A stretch of DNA of 64,000 bases. Origin: Elysia crispata. Lineage: Eukaryota > Mollusca > Gastropoda > Plakobranchidae. Of the stretch, positions 1 through 9,790 are shown in pieces (position 1 is the first letter of the stretch; each line of letters begins with the position of its first letter). The notes under the pieces were generated by a model that saw only the letters and a program-made list of their open reading frames with translations, made no database searches and had not been told where the DNA came from. Made by a program: the position numbers and the translations under genes. Where the stretch lies: positions 370,001-434,000 of the forward strand of contig JAWDGP010001472.1 of assembly GCA_033675545.1 (NCBI GenBank), in the 5' to 3' direction.

Positions 1-3000
1 AGAGCGACAGATTTCTAGTTACTAAAAACGTGTACATTGGTGAAAACTAGAGCGACAGATTTCTAGTTACTAAAAACGTGTACATTGGTGAAAACTAGAG
101 CGACAGATTTCTAGTTACTAAAAACGTGTACACTGCAGAAAACTAGAGCGACAGATTTCTAGTTACTAAAACCGTGTACACTGCAGAAAACTAGAGCGAC
201 AGATTTTTAGTTACTAAAAACGTGTACATTGGTGAAAACTAGAGCGACAGATTTCTAGTTACTAAAACCGTGTACATTGGTGAAAACTAGAGCGACAGAT
301 TTCTAGTTACTAAAAACGTGTACATTGGTGAAAACTAGAGCGACAGATTTCTAGTTACTAAAAACGTGTACATTGGTGAAAACTAGAGCGACAGATTTCT
401 AGTTACTAAAACCGTGTACATTGGTGAAAACTAGAGCGACAGATTTCTAGTTACTAAAAACGTGTACATTGGTGAAAACTAGAGCGACAGATTTCTATTA
501 CTAAAACCGTGTACATTGGTGAAAACTAGAGCGACAGATTTCTAGTTGCTAAAAACGTGTACATTGGTGAAAACTAGAGCGACAGTTTTCTAGTTACTAA
601 AACCGTGTACATTGGTGAAAACTAGAGCGACAAATTTTTATCTGCTAAAACCTTGTATGCTTCAGAAAACTAGAGCGCTATGCTAGTTATTCAAACTTTG
701 TGCAGTGCGGGAAAAAAACTGGAGCGCTGGAATTCAAGTTGCTAAAACCTTATTCATTGTAGAAAACTAGATTGACAGGTTTATAGCTGCTAAAACATTG
801 TACAGCGCAAAAAACTAGAGCGATAGGTTTCTAGTTACAAAAACCTTATACTCTGTAGAAACTAGATCGACAGATTTCTAGTTACTAAAACTTTGTGCCG
901 CGCAGGAAAGAAGAGCGATAGATTTCTAATTACTTAAACCTTATACACTGCAGAAAACTGGAGCGATAGATTTCTAATTACTTAAACCTTATACACTGCA
1001 GAAAACTGGAGCGATAGATTTCTAATTACTTAAACCTTATACACTGCAGAAAACTGGAGCGATAGATTTCTAATTACTTAAACCTTATACACTGCAGAAA
1101 ACTGGAGCGATAGATTTCTAATTACTTAAACCTTATACACTGCAGAAAACTGGAGCGATAGATTTCTAATTACTTAAACCTTATACACTGCAGAAAACTG
1201 GAGCGATATATTTCTAATTACTTAAACCTTATACACTGCAGAAAATTGGAGCGATAGATTTCTAATCACTTAAACCTTATACACTGCAGAAAACTGGAGC
1301 GATAGATTTCTAATTACTTAAACCTTATACACTGCAGAAAACTGGAGCGATAGATTTCTAATTACTTAAACCTTATACACTGCAGAAAACTAGAGCGATA
1401 GATTTCTAATTACTTAAACCTTATACATTGTAGAAAACTGGAGCGATAGATTTCTAATTACTTAAACCTTATACATTGTAGAAAACTGGAGCGATAGATT
1501 TCTAATTACTTAAACCTTATACATTGTAGAAAACTGGAGCGATAAATTTTTAGTCAATTAAATTTGGCACATTGTAGAAAACTCGAACGATAGATTGCTA
1601 GCTACTAAAACTTTGTACAGTGCAAATAACTAGAGCGATAGATTTCTAGTTACAAAAACCTTGTACACTGTAGAAAACCAGAGCGATAGATTTCTAATTA
1701 CTTAAACCTTATACTTTGTAGAAAACTAGAGCGACAGATTTCTAATTACTTAAACCTTATACTTGTAGAAAACCAGAGCGATAGATTTCTAATTACTTAA
1801 ACCTTATACTTTGTAGAAAACTAGAGCGACAGATTTCTTGCTACTAAAACCTTGTACATTGCAGAAATCTAGAGCGACAGATTCCTACTTATTAAATCTT
1901 CAACACTGAAGAAAATTGGAGCGACAGGTTCTTACTTAGTAAAATCTTGTGCACTGCAGAAAACTAGAGCGCTGTATTTCAAGTGACTAAAACCTTATAC
2001 ATTGTTGAAAACTAAAGCGACAGTTTCTATCTAGTTTCTAAAACCTTGTACACTGCATAAAACTAGAGCGAAAGATTTATAATCACTAAAACCGTGTACA
2101 TTGCAGAAATCCAGAGCGACAGATTTCTTGTTGTTTAAATTTTGTGCAGTGCGGGAAAAAACTAGAACACTGTGATTCAAGTTGCTAAAACCTTATTTGT
2201 TGCGACAGATTTCTAGCTACTAAAACTTTGTACAATGCAAAAAACTAGAGCGATAGATTTCTAGTTACAAAAACCTTATACTCTGTAGAAACTAGATCGA
2301 CAGATTTTAGCTACTAAAACTTTGTACAGTGCAGGAAAGAAGAGCGATAGATTTCTAATTACTTAAACCTTATACATTGTAGAAAACTAGAGTGATAGAT
2401 TTCTAATTACTTAAACCTTATACACTGCAGAAAACTAGAGTGATAGATTTCTAATTACTTAAACCTTATACACTGCAGAAAACTAGAGTGATAGATTTCT
2501 AATTACTTAAACCTTTTACACTGGAGTAAACTTGAGCGCTGTATTTGAAGTTACTAAAACTTATACACTGCAGAAAACTAAAGTACCGTTTTTCAAATTA
2601 CTAACACATTATACCTTGTAGAAAACTAAAGCGACAGATTTTTAGTCAATTAAATCTTGCACAAAGTAGAACACTCGATTTCTTGTTACTATAATCTGTA
2701 CAGTGTAGAAAACTAGAGCGGTAGATTTCTATTTACAAAAGCTTTGTACATTGCAGTATACTAGAGCGCTGTATTTCAAATTGCTAAAACCTTACACACT
2801 GCAGAAAATTTGAACGACAGATTTCTAGTCATTTCAGTCATTGATCGATTTATTTCTAACTACTAAAATCTGTACACTACACAAAACTAGAGTGATAAAT
2901 TTCTTACTACAAAAACGTTCACCATGCAGAAACTAGAGTGACAGATTTCTAGCTACTAAAACTTTGGACACTGCAGAAACTAGAGCGATAGATTTCTAGC

Positions 3001-3557
3001 TACTAAAACTTTGGACACTGCAGAAACAAGAGCGATAGATTTCTAGCTACTAAAACTTTGGACACTGCAGAAACTAGAGTGACAGATTTCTAGCTACTAA
3101 AACTTTGGACACTGCAGAAACTAGAGCGATAGATTTCTAGCTACTAAAACTTTGGCACTGCAGAAACTAGAGCGATAGATTTCTAGCTACTAAAACTTTG
3201 GACACTGCAGAAACTAGAGCGATAGATTTCTAGCTACTAAAACTTTGGACACTGCAGAAACTAGAGCGATAGATTTCTAGCTACTAAAACTTTGGACACT
3301 GCAGAAACTAGAGCGATAGATTTATAGCTACTAAAACTTTGGACACTGCAGAAAACTAGAGCGATAGATTTCTAGCTACTAAAACTTTGGACACTGCAGA
3401 AACTAGAGCGATAGATTTCTAGCTACTAAAACTTTGGACACTGCAGAAACTAGAGCGATAGATTTATAGCTACTAAAACTTTGGACACTGCAGAAAACTA
3501 GAGCGATAGATTTCTAGCTACTAAAACTTTGGACACTGCAGAAAACTAGAGCGATAG
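1..3557. repeat. 48-bp minisatellite array (runs off the left edge)
   Basis: About 75 tandem copies of a 47-48 bp unit whose constant parts are AAACTAGAGCGA, GATTTCTAGTTACTAAAA and a variable GTACANTG tail. The array is a mosaic of locally homogenised blocks: a 'gcgacag...cgtgtacattggtg' type at about 1..640, a 'gcgatag...ttatacactgcag' type at about 905..1550 and again near 2340..2520, and a 'ctactaaaactttggacactgcag' type at about 2930..3557. Old, diverged units lie between the blocks. It occupies the third intron of the minus-strand glycosyltransferase gene, whose next exon lies beyond position 1. No coding sequence is visible in it. Confidence 0.97.
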
Positions 3558-3750
3558 AAATCTTGCACGCTGTTTGCCCATGTTCTGAAATCTCAATGAT
3601 TGTATAAGGCGAGTTACTGCCGTTACCGTAGGTTTAAAGCCAGACGCATCAAAGCTTACTGGGTGGGGTGGGGGGGGGGGGGGAGTTTGCATGTCAACAG
3701 TTTTAATAATTCTATCATACAGATAAAGCGTACAAGAACATAAACCAGGA
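3558..3750. other. Spacer between two arrays with a G-rich tract
   Basis: Unique sequence between the 48-bp and 47-bp arrays. Positions 3659..3683 carry GGG-T-GGGG-T followed by a run of about 14 G, which fits a G-quadruplex-forming tract on the plus strand, the template strand of the surrounding gene. The stretch 3560..3650 is not repeated. Read on the minus strand it is open for some 35 codons, but it does not resemble the next expected exon of the glycosyltransferase. Confidence 0.6.
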
Positions 3751-4587
3751 GTAAAGCATTTACGCGTCGGTTGAGTTAGCTAGCACATACGCGACGGTTG
3801 AGTTAACTAGCACATACGCTTGGTGTAAAGCACATACGCGACGATTGAGTTAACTAGCACATAAGGTTGGTGTAAAGCACATACGCGACGGTTGAATTAA
3901 TTAGTACATAAACTTGGTGTAAAACACACACGCGACGGTTGAGTTAACTAGCACATAAGCCTGATGTAAAGCACATACGTGTCGGTTGTTAACTAGCACA
4001 AAGGCATTGTGTGAAGCACATACGCGACGGTTGATTTAACTAGTACATAAATTTGGTGAAAAGCACACAAGCGATGGTTGAGTTAACTAGCACATAAGGT
4101 TGGTGTAAAGCACATACGCGACGGTTGAGTTATTTAGCACATAAGGTTGGTGTAAAGCACATACGCGACGGTTGAGTTATTTAGCACATAAGGTTGGTGT
4201 AAAGCACATACGCGACGGTTGAGTTAACTAGCACATATGCCTGGTGTAAAGCACATACGCGACGGTTGAGTTAACTAGCACATAAGCCTGGTGTAAAGCA
4301 CATACGCGACGGTTGAGTTATTTAGCACATAAGCCTGGTGTAAAGCACATACGCGATGGTTGAGTTAACTAGCACATATGCCTGGTGTAAAACACATACG
4401 CGACGGTTGAGTTATTTAGCACATAAGGTTGGTGTAAAGCACATACGCGATGGTTGAGTTAACTAGCACATATGCCTGGTGTAAAGCACATACGCGACGG
4501 TTGAGTTATTTAGCACATAAGCCTGGTGTAAAGCACATACGCGACGGTTGAGTTAACTAGCACATAAGCCTGGTGTAAAGCACATAC
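3751..4587. repeat. 47-bp minisatellite that abuts a splice donor
   Basis: About 18 copies of a 47-bp unit made of GCACATACGCGACGGTTGAG, TTAACTAGCACATAAG and CCTGGTGTAAA. GCACAT occurs twice per unit, so the unit itself looks like a 27+20 bp duplication. The last copy ends in GCACATACGCG, which runs directly into the glycosyltransferase exon at 4588. On the gene's sense (minus) strand, that CGCGTATGTGC is the exon's 5' splice site. Nearly every unit in the array therefore holds the same donor-like GTATGT. Confidence 0.95.
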
Positions 4588-4772
4588 GCGTAATCGACGA
4601 TATTGGCCGAGAAGTGGATTGGGTGGTCCTTGTCGCAGCGGTACAGATTGCGGTCATCGAGCGGTATCAGGTCGACGTCATGAAGAATGATGCAGTCGTA
4701 GTTGTCTCTCTTCATTATCTCGAGAAAACCAGCATTAAAGAGCGCGCCTTTGTTGAAGGTCGTAGGAGCGTC
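4588..4772 (-). CDS. GT7 glycosyltransferase, third coding exon (DVD metal site)
   Basis: The acceptor is CCAACTTTCAG at 4773 and the donor CGC|GTATGTGC at 4587; length is 185 nt, entry phase 0, exit phase 2. It encodes DAPTTFNKGALFNAGFLE, then a stretch ending CIILHDVDLIPLDDRNLYRC, then HFSANIVDY. The DVD triad binds Mn2+ and the UDP-sugar in the family. The opposite (plus) strand is also open here, but that frame is a shadow. The exon's donor is the edge of the 47-bp satellite. Confidence 0.92.
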
Positions 4773-6520
4773 CTGAAAGTTGGAGTCGTTAGATTAAGAG
4801 ACAGGCTGATTAAATCTTAGATAGGGAGGTTTGCTTGCTGACTGATTGATTGATAAACCTTCTGATTCAATGATTAATAGAGAGATGGCCTGGTTGATTG
4901 ATTGTTCAATTTGCTTGTTTATTGATACACAAATTTGTTGGTTACTGAATGGTTGATAAAGAGATTCGTTGATTGATTGAGTGATGCTACAGGTGTGTTA
5001 CACAGGAGCAGATGGAGGTAATCCAATGTTTTTATGTGTTATTATTCTATGAAGTCACAAGCTGTACACGAGAGATCTCAGAGCCTGGAGACACCCACGT
5101 GATTTCCTGGACTGGCTACAGCGAGGTGTGCATGCAACATCAATGGTTCTCAAACTGATTCTTTTATGTAGGATGAAAAAAGAAGAAACGCAGGAGAGAT
5201 AGATTGACAATAATATCTTTTATGGCTAAATAAGATAACAAAGGCAAAGTTTGCGAAAGAACTTACCAACTCTATGACGAAAATTCCGAACTGCACGTTT
5301 TGCCGCATCAGCAATGGGATGAGAACAGGTAGGAGAGTAAACAGATGTTTTCTCCTGTTTCGGTAGGGGATCAGGATCGCTATTTTCTCTAACGGTGAAT
5401 TCAGTTCTGGGACGAAATGGCCGTCGTTCATGAAAGAAAACATGGCGATCATTTTGGAGATGTCCATCGGTTGCATAGGAGGATTAACACGGCCGACTGA
5501 GGGATAAAAGTTTTTTGGTTTTTTTTAAATTTTAACTTTTCTCTTTCAGATTAACAAGATGTTCAGGGTTGTGAATTGGTGCGACATTAATTTAGTAAAG
5601 CCAGTTTTAAAGCCTTATTGAGCACAGCAAAGGAACCATTGGGTAGTGTGGAGTTAAAGTAGTAACACTCCAAACACAACTTTCGTCAAAAGCCAAAGAA
5701 CTCAAGCCATGGACAGCAATCTTCATTGAGTTTAAGATTAGACTTTAGATGTGGGGATCTACTGAGCAACTTTCCTTCCTTCTGCTGATCAATAATAGAT
5801 CGATACGTGTAAACGCAAAATTGGATTCGATTTAGACCGATGAACGGTATGAAAGCTTGGCCAGTGCCTGATAATTTTTTGCTAATCGCACGATTGTTTG
5901 GGGTGTGACTGTTGGGAAACGCTCGGTGGCTTTCAAATTCTCTGCCACGAGGAATAAAAGAGTTACTTGATAAAGTTGATAATTTCTTGTTGGATCTAAA
6001 AATAAATTATTTTTTCAGAATCAGCGCCTCAAAATTATCACTTAATTTACCGCATTTAAAGTACTTCTTTTTTTTTGTAGTTTCTAGCGATTGTGTTGTT
6101 TCATTCTTTCGTCTTTAGTTTGTATTACCTGGGCGTTTTAAAAAGGAAAGTTTTTTTCTAATAATAAATTAAAGATAGAACAGAAAAAAAGAAAACCAAA
6201 GATGGAGTGCGAGAAGAATAATGAGATAGAGAGAGGGAGAGAAATAGAAAGAAGAGGGTTTTGGACCAATGATCTTCCTCCCTCTTTCCCTCTCTAATTC
6301 TTTTTTCCTACATTACTCTTCTACATATCTATTCCTCTTTATCACCCTATCTATAGCTCTTTCCTTTTGGATCTTTTTCTCCCATTGCGCCTTTTCTCTC
6401 TATCCATAACTAAGCGTCTCTCAACTTCTTGGAGTTTTCTATCTCCTAATTGCACCGCTAAATCCTCTCCCGTTCTCTCTGTATTCCTCTTTTTTCTCTC
6501 TCTTTCTTTTTTTCTCAACC

Positions 6521-6612
<92 letters not shown>

Positions 6613-6995
6613 ACCTTCTTTCGCCCCTTTCACTCTGAGCATCACCAAAGGGTTAGCAAGCGACTTTTTAGCGAAGAGGGAGTGACGGACAGCGCGGAAA
6701 AAACTGAATTAAGAGCGAAGGAAGGCATAATAGAGGGCGAGAAAGGCAAAGATAGAGTCTAGAGAAAAAACACGAGGCGGGATGGAGATAACGATAAATA
6801 ATGAATTAAGTATAACGTGACCCAAACACATTGTTCAAGGGGAAAATTTTGACTTTAAATAGATTTCCTCTTGCTCTGCTACATCGTCATGTATAATCTA
6901 CGTTAAGGAGCACGCTGCCATTTGACCTTATATTTCTACCCCTTCTTCCCTCCCCCCCCCCACACACACACACAAACACACCCACAGACAAGTTC

Positions 6996-7026
<31 letters not shown>

Positions 7027-8247
7027 TACAGGCGCATCATTCCATGGTAACCAGAGTAGTTCAGCTTTTTTTTTTGTCGTCATTTTTTTAATATTATCGA
7101 ACAATAAATCGACATGAGATCGTCACGTCTAAACAGAGCTCCTCACAACACAGCGGAGCGACTTAGTACTGATTTTGGCTATTTAGCAGATCGATTTCAA
7201 ATTGTTTGAACGTGTAATCGGTGCATTAGATTGGAAGATGGTTTTTGGGGGATCGGTGGGGGCAGGATGCCTCACAGTGTGTAAATATCATTGTTATTTT
7301 CGGCTTGTCTTGTTATGAGGAAATAAACATTAGACAATAGTTAATAGCTTAGCTTGGTGGGGCAGTTGCTGCTTCATTCATAAACTTTTCAGTGACGCTT
7401 GAGCATTTAATTACTATTTTACAATCGACTTTAAAGAGCTTTTCGCCCCGGCTGTATGTGTTTATGTGCATGAGTATGTGTGCAAAAAGGGATAAAAAAG
7501 GGGTGCGGAAGATACACATGAGACAATCGTAGTAAGGGAAAAAAAAAATCTCCGGTGAACAATCTTACTGGTAAACTATTTATCTAGTGAACTATCTCTC
7601 TGGTAAACAATCTTACCGGTAAACTATCTATCTAGTAAACTATCTGTCAGGTAAACTGTCTACTCGTTAAACTATCTACCTGCTAAACTATCTTATTTTT
7701 AAACTATCTATCTGGTAAACTATTTTCTGATACACTGTCTACCCCGTAAACTATCTACCTGGTAAACAATCTATCTGGTAAACTATATACCCGGTAACTA
7801 TCAACGTGGTAAACCATCTGCCTTGTGAACTATCCAGTAAACCATCTACCTGGTCAACTATTTACGTGGTTAACTATCTACTAGTGAACTATCTATCTCA
7901 CCTAAAGAAAACGGAGCATCCTTCTGTAGATTGAACAATCCTAGGTTAAAGTCTGTTGAATTCAATTTTCTCTCCTCTTTTGATCCTGAATCAAGAGAAA
8001 ACTGAGTTGAAGCCGAATCATTTTTTATACTCCTCGTTCTATCAAACGCAGCTGGTTGTGGTTTGACCTCTGGAGCTCCGTGGAGATTTTGCCTCAGGGT
8101 CGGCAGTGAGAACAGGAGCTCTTCTCGGTACTGAGTTGCAGGCTCCAATCGCGGTGACACAAAAATGGCCGTTGATAGGAGAAACGACACAATGATCACG
8201 GAAAACAGAGCACCGAGTCCGATGGCAGCTTTGCTTGAGCGAGGCAT
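4588..8247 (-). CDS. Beta-1,4-galactosyl/N-acetylgalactosaminyltransferase family (GT7), 5' part of gene
   Basis: Three coding exons (7902..8247, 5267..5496, 4588..4772, minus strand) join with phases 1, 0 and 2 into 253 codons; the C-terminal 100-150 residues lie off the left edge. The product is a type II Golgi membrane enzyme: a short basic N-terminus, one membrane anchor at about residues 8-30, a low-complexity stem to about 115, then the catalytic domain. The first splice creates the family's S-L-V-G junction. Visible motifs are KIAILIPYRNRRKHL (UDP-sugar site), FGIFVIE, the FNKGALFNAGF equivalent of the family's FNRxxLxNxGF, and HDVDLIP with the metal-binding DVD. By family it transfers Gal or GalNAc (GlcNAc in some molluscan relatives) from the UDP-sugar to terminal GlcNAc. 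Donor specificity cannot be read here, because the WGWGGEDDD region is missing. A retroelement and satellites fill its introns. Confidence 0.9.
4773..5266 (-). other. GT7 intron 2 with short TGATTGAT repeats
   Basis: A 494-nt intron. Positions 4836..4990 contain a degenerate tetranucleotide run (TGAT/TGATTGAT). I see no other feature between 4990 and the donor. Confidence 0.6.
5267..5496 (-). CDS. GT7 glycosyltransferase, second coding exon (UDP-sugar site)
   Basis: The acceptor is ATCCCTCAG at 5497 and the donor TTG|GTAAGTTC at 5266; length is 230 nt, entry phase 1, exit phase 0. Its first two bases complete a valine codon to give V-G-R-V, the start of the catalytic domain. It ends with IPLLMRQNVQFGIFVIEL. 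The IPYRNRRKHL motif near its middle is diagnostic of the beta-4-glycosyltransferases. The methionine that would open the longest frame here (5476) is internal and is not a start. Confidence 0.9.
5497..6523. other. GT7 intron 1, left part: nothing recognised
   Basis: AT-rich intronic sequence with purine- and pyrimidine-rich stretches from about 6180. Open frames here are short and show no family resemblance. Confidence 0.5.
6524..6611. repeat. (CT)n microsatellite
   Basis: About 44 uninterrupted CT dinucleotides within a 300-bp pyrimidine-rich region (6250..6620), in GT7 intron 1. The open frames on both strands here are simple-repeat artefacts. Confidence 0.97.
6951..7029. repeat. (CA)n / (GCAC)n compound microsatellite
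   Basis: A short C run followed by CA repeats, a GCACGCACGCAC stretch and more CA. It lies in GT7 intron 1. The flanks 6612..6950 and 7030..7548 hold nothing I recognise. Confidence 0.85.
7549..7899. repeat. 16-bp degenerate minisatellite abutting GT7 exon 1
   Basis: About 21 copies of a unit like GGTAAACTATCTATCT, diverged by 10-25%. On the gene's sense (minus) strand the unit reads AGATAGATAGTTTACC. The first copy, AGATAGATAGTTCAC, begins three bases into the splice donor (GTGAGATAGATAG), so the array starts essentially at the exon boundary. Confidence 0.9.
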
Positions 8248-8255
8248 GTTTTAGT
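7902..8255 (-). CDS. GT7 glycosyltransferase, first coding exon (anchor and stem)
   Basis: Coding runs from the ATG at 8247 down to 7902 (115 codons plus one base). A likely 3' splice site, CCTGTTCTCAG at 8266..8256, leaves an 8-base 5' untranslated stub (8255..8248), so at least one upstream non-coding exon should exist to the right. The exon encodes a hydrophobic anchor, AIGLGALFSVIIVSFLL, preceded by MPRSSK, and a stem with two N-glycosylation sequons (NDS and NST). The donor is TTAG|GTGAGAT at 7901. The first unit of a 16-bp tandem array starts within this donor. Confidence in the start is high: it is the only ATG before the anchor, and this topology is standard for the family. Confidence 0.85.
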
Positions 8256-8344
8256 CTGAGAACAGGAGAGAAAGTGAAGGGTGATGAAACAAGATTAAAC
8301 AAGAGTAAGTCTGTTGACAACTTTACAGGCGAAAATTGGGATAT

Positions 8345-8540
8345 TGTAGTGTACACACTACCTGGTGTGCTTGCAGACCGTGCTGACAGTGACAGCTAGA
8401 CTCTTCCTACGAGAAGGGAAGGCATTCTGGCTGGCAACCCAAGTTGGGACAACAACAAGAGACATGATCTTGACACTCTTAAAATAAAGTTCTTGAAATT
8501 ATATCAGTTGTTATAATTTCTATTGTTTGTACTCGTAACA
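8345..8540 (+). repeat. 5' LTR of the CsRn1-like element
   Basis: A 196-bp terminal repeat, TGTAGTGTACACACTACC...CGTAACA, with an AATAAAG polyadenylation-like signal (8483..8489). It matches 12522..12709 almost base for base. Confidence 0.95.
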
Positions 8541-8541
8541 T

Positions 8542-8553
8542 TGGTGACCCCGA
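8542..8553 (+). promoter_or_regulatory. Primer-binding site, tRNA-Trp type
   Basis: TGGTGACCCCGA begins one base after the 5' LTR. It is the complement of the CCA-tailed 3' end of animal tRNA-Trp. CsRn1-clade elements are known to use this primer. Confidence 0.8.
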
Positions 8554-8734
8554 TCAGCTCATAACGTCTTTATGAACTAGATCTATCATTGAATCTCGTT
8601 TTCTAACGTTATTGAGTATAAATCTAAGTTCTCTCGATCTACGGCAGCGATAATGAACCTCTGGTAGAATTTTTTTCGTACTTTCACTTTCAATCTCTAG
8701 TAGAATTTAGACCTAGATCTAACCTGAAAGCAAT

Positions 8735-9400
8735 ATGGCAGTGGAAAACGTAGCACTAAAACTACCCACGTTTTGGGTGTCAAATCCTTCTGCGTGGTTT
8801 GCCCAGGCTGAGGCTCAGTTTGCCTTAAAAAGTATTTCTCAAGACGAAACAAAGTATTACCATGTTGTTGCTTCACTGGACACGACAACTGCAACAAGAG
8901 CGCTTTCAATCATAGCCAACCCTCCCACCACCAACAAATACCCAGTTATTAAGTCTTTTTTGACTAGTGCATTCGGCCTCAGTGAAGAGGAGCCTAGGCT
9001 TTGCTCGGCCTGAGAGGTCTCGGCGATTCCAAACCCTCAGAGTTGATGGACAAAATGCTCTCACTCCTCGGAGAACACAAACCCTGTTTTCTGTTCAGAC
9101 ATATTTTCATGCAACAGCTACCGGATCATGTCCGTATCGCCTTAGCCAGCTCGACAACATCCGACTACCGGGAACTGGAACAGGAAGCTGACCGTCTGTG
9201 TATTGCTGGAAACCTATCCCTCAACACAGCTTCGTTGAGATGTGAGAAAATAGACGCACTACCTGAAGTCGACTCTGTCTGTTGGTATCACAGACGATTT
9301 GGTGCTGCCGCACAGAAGTGCAGTCCAACCTGCAAGGAGCATGCTAAATTCAAGAAGAAACACCAGGGAAACGCCAGCGCGGGCCACCAGTAGCTTCAGC
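8735..9400 (+). mobile_element. gag-like region of the CsRn1-like element
   Basis: Begins with an ATG at 8735 and a W-F-x-Q-A-E-A-Q-F-type capsid motif (TFWVSNPSAWFAQAEAQF), typical of this group's gag. It ends with a basic C-terminal part holding a C-x2-H-x9-C-x3-C box. Fossil coding sequence. Confidence 0.85.
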
Positions 9401-9454
9401 ATCTGTTGGCCCGCGTGATCCACAACTCTTCATCACTGACACCAAATCCGGGCG

Positions 9455-9790
9455 GCGTTTCTTGGTAGACACAGGGGCTCAAGTTTCGGTAGTTCCAGCA
9501 ACCTGGTTTGACAAACGCTCAGGTGAAACAGGTCCGCCTTTACAAGCAGCTAATGGCACACATATTTCTACTTATTGGTCGCGAAACGTCCCTCTGTACT
9601 TTAATAACCGCTTGTACCAGGCTTGCCTCATTATTGCCGACGTTAAACGTTCCCTACTCGGTGCTGATTTTTGTCGCCAACATAATCTCCTTGTGGACCT
9701 TCGAGCCAACGACTCATCGAGGCGGATACATACCTTTCTTCCCCCTTCTCTGTCAGCAAAACCCCAGTCAACGAACTTGCTCCGGTGGAA
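9455..9790 (+). mobile_element. Aspartic protease region of the CsRn1-like element
   Basis: FLVDTGAQVSVVPA is the retropepsin active-site motif, followed by a second hydrophobic part with [15 protein letters not shown]. Fossil coding sequence. Confidence 0.88.

Noticed and set aside
4614-4820. Plus-strand open frame of 68 codons
   Set aside because: It is antisense to the glycosyltransferase exon with the HDVDLIP motif, which explains the openness.
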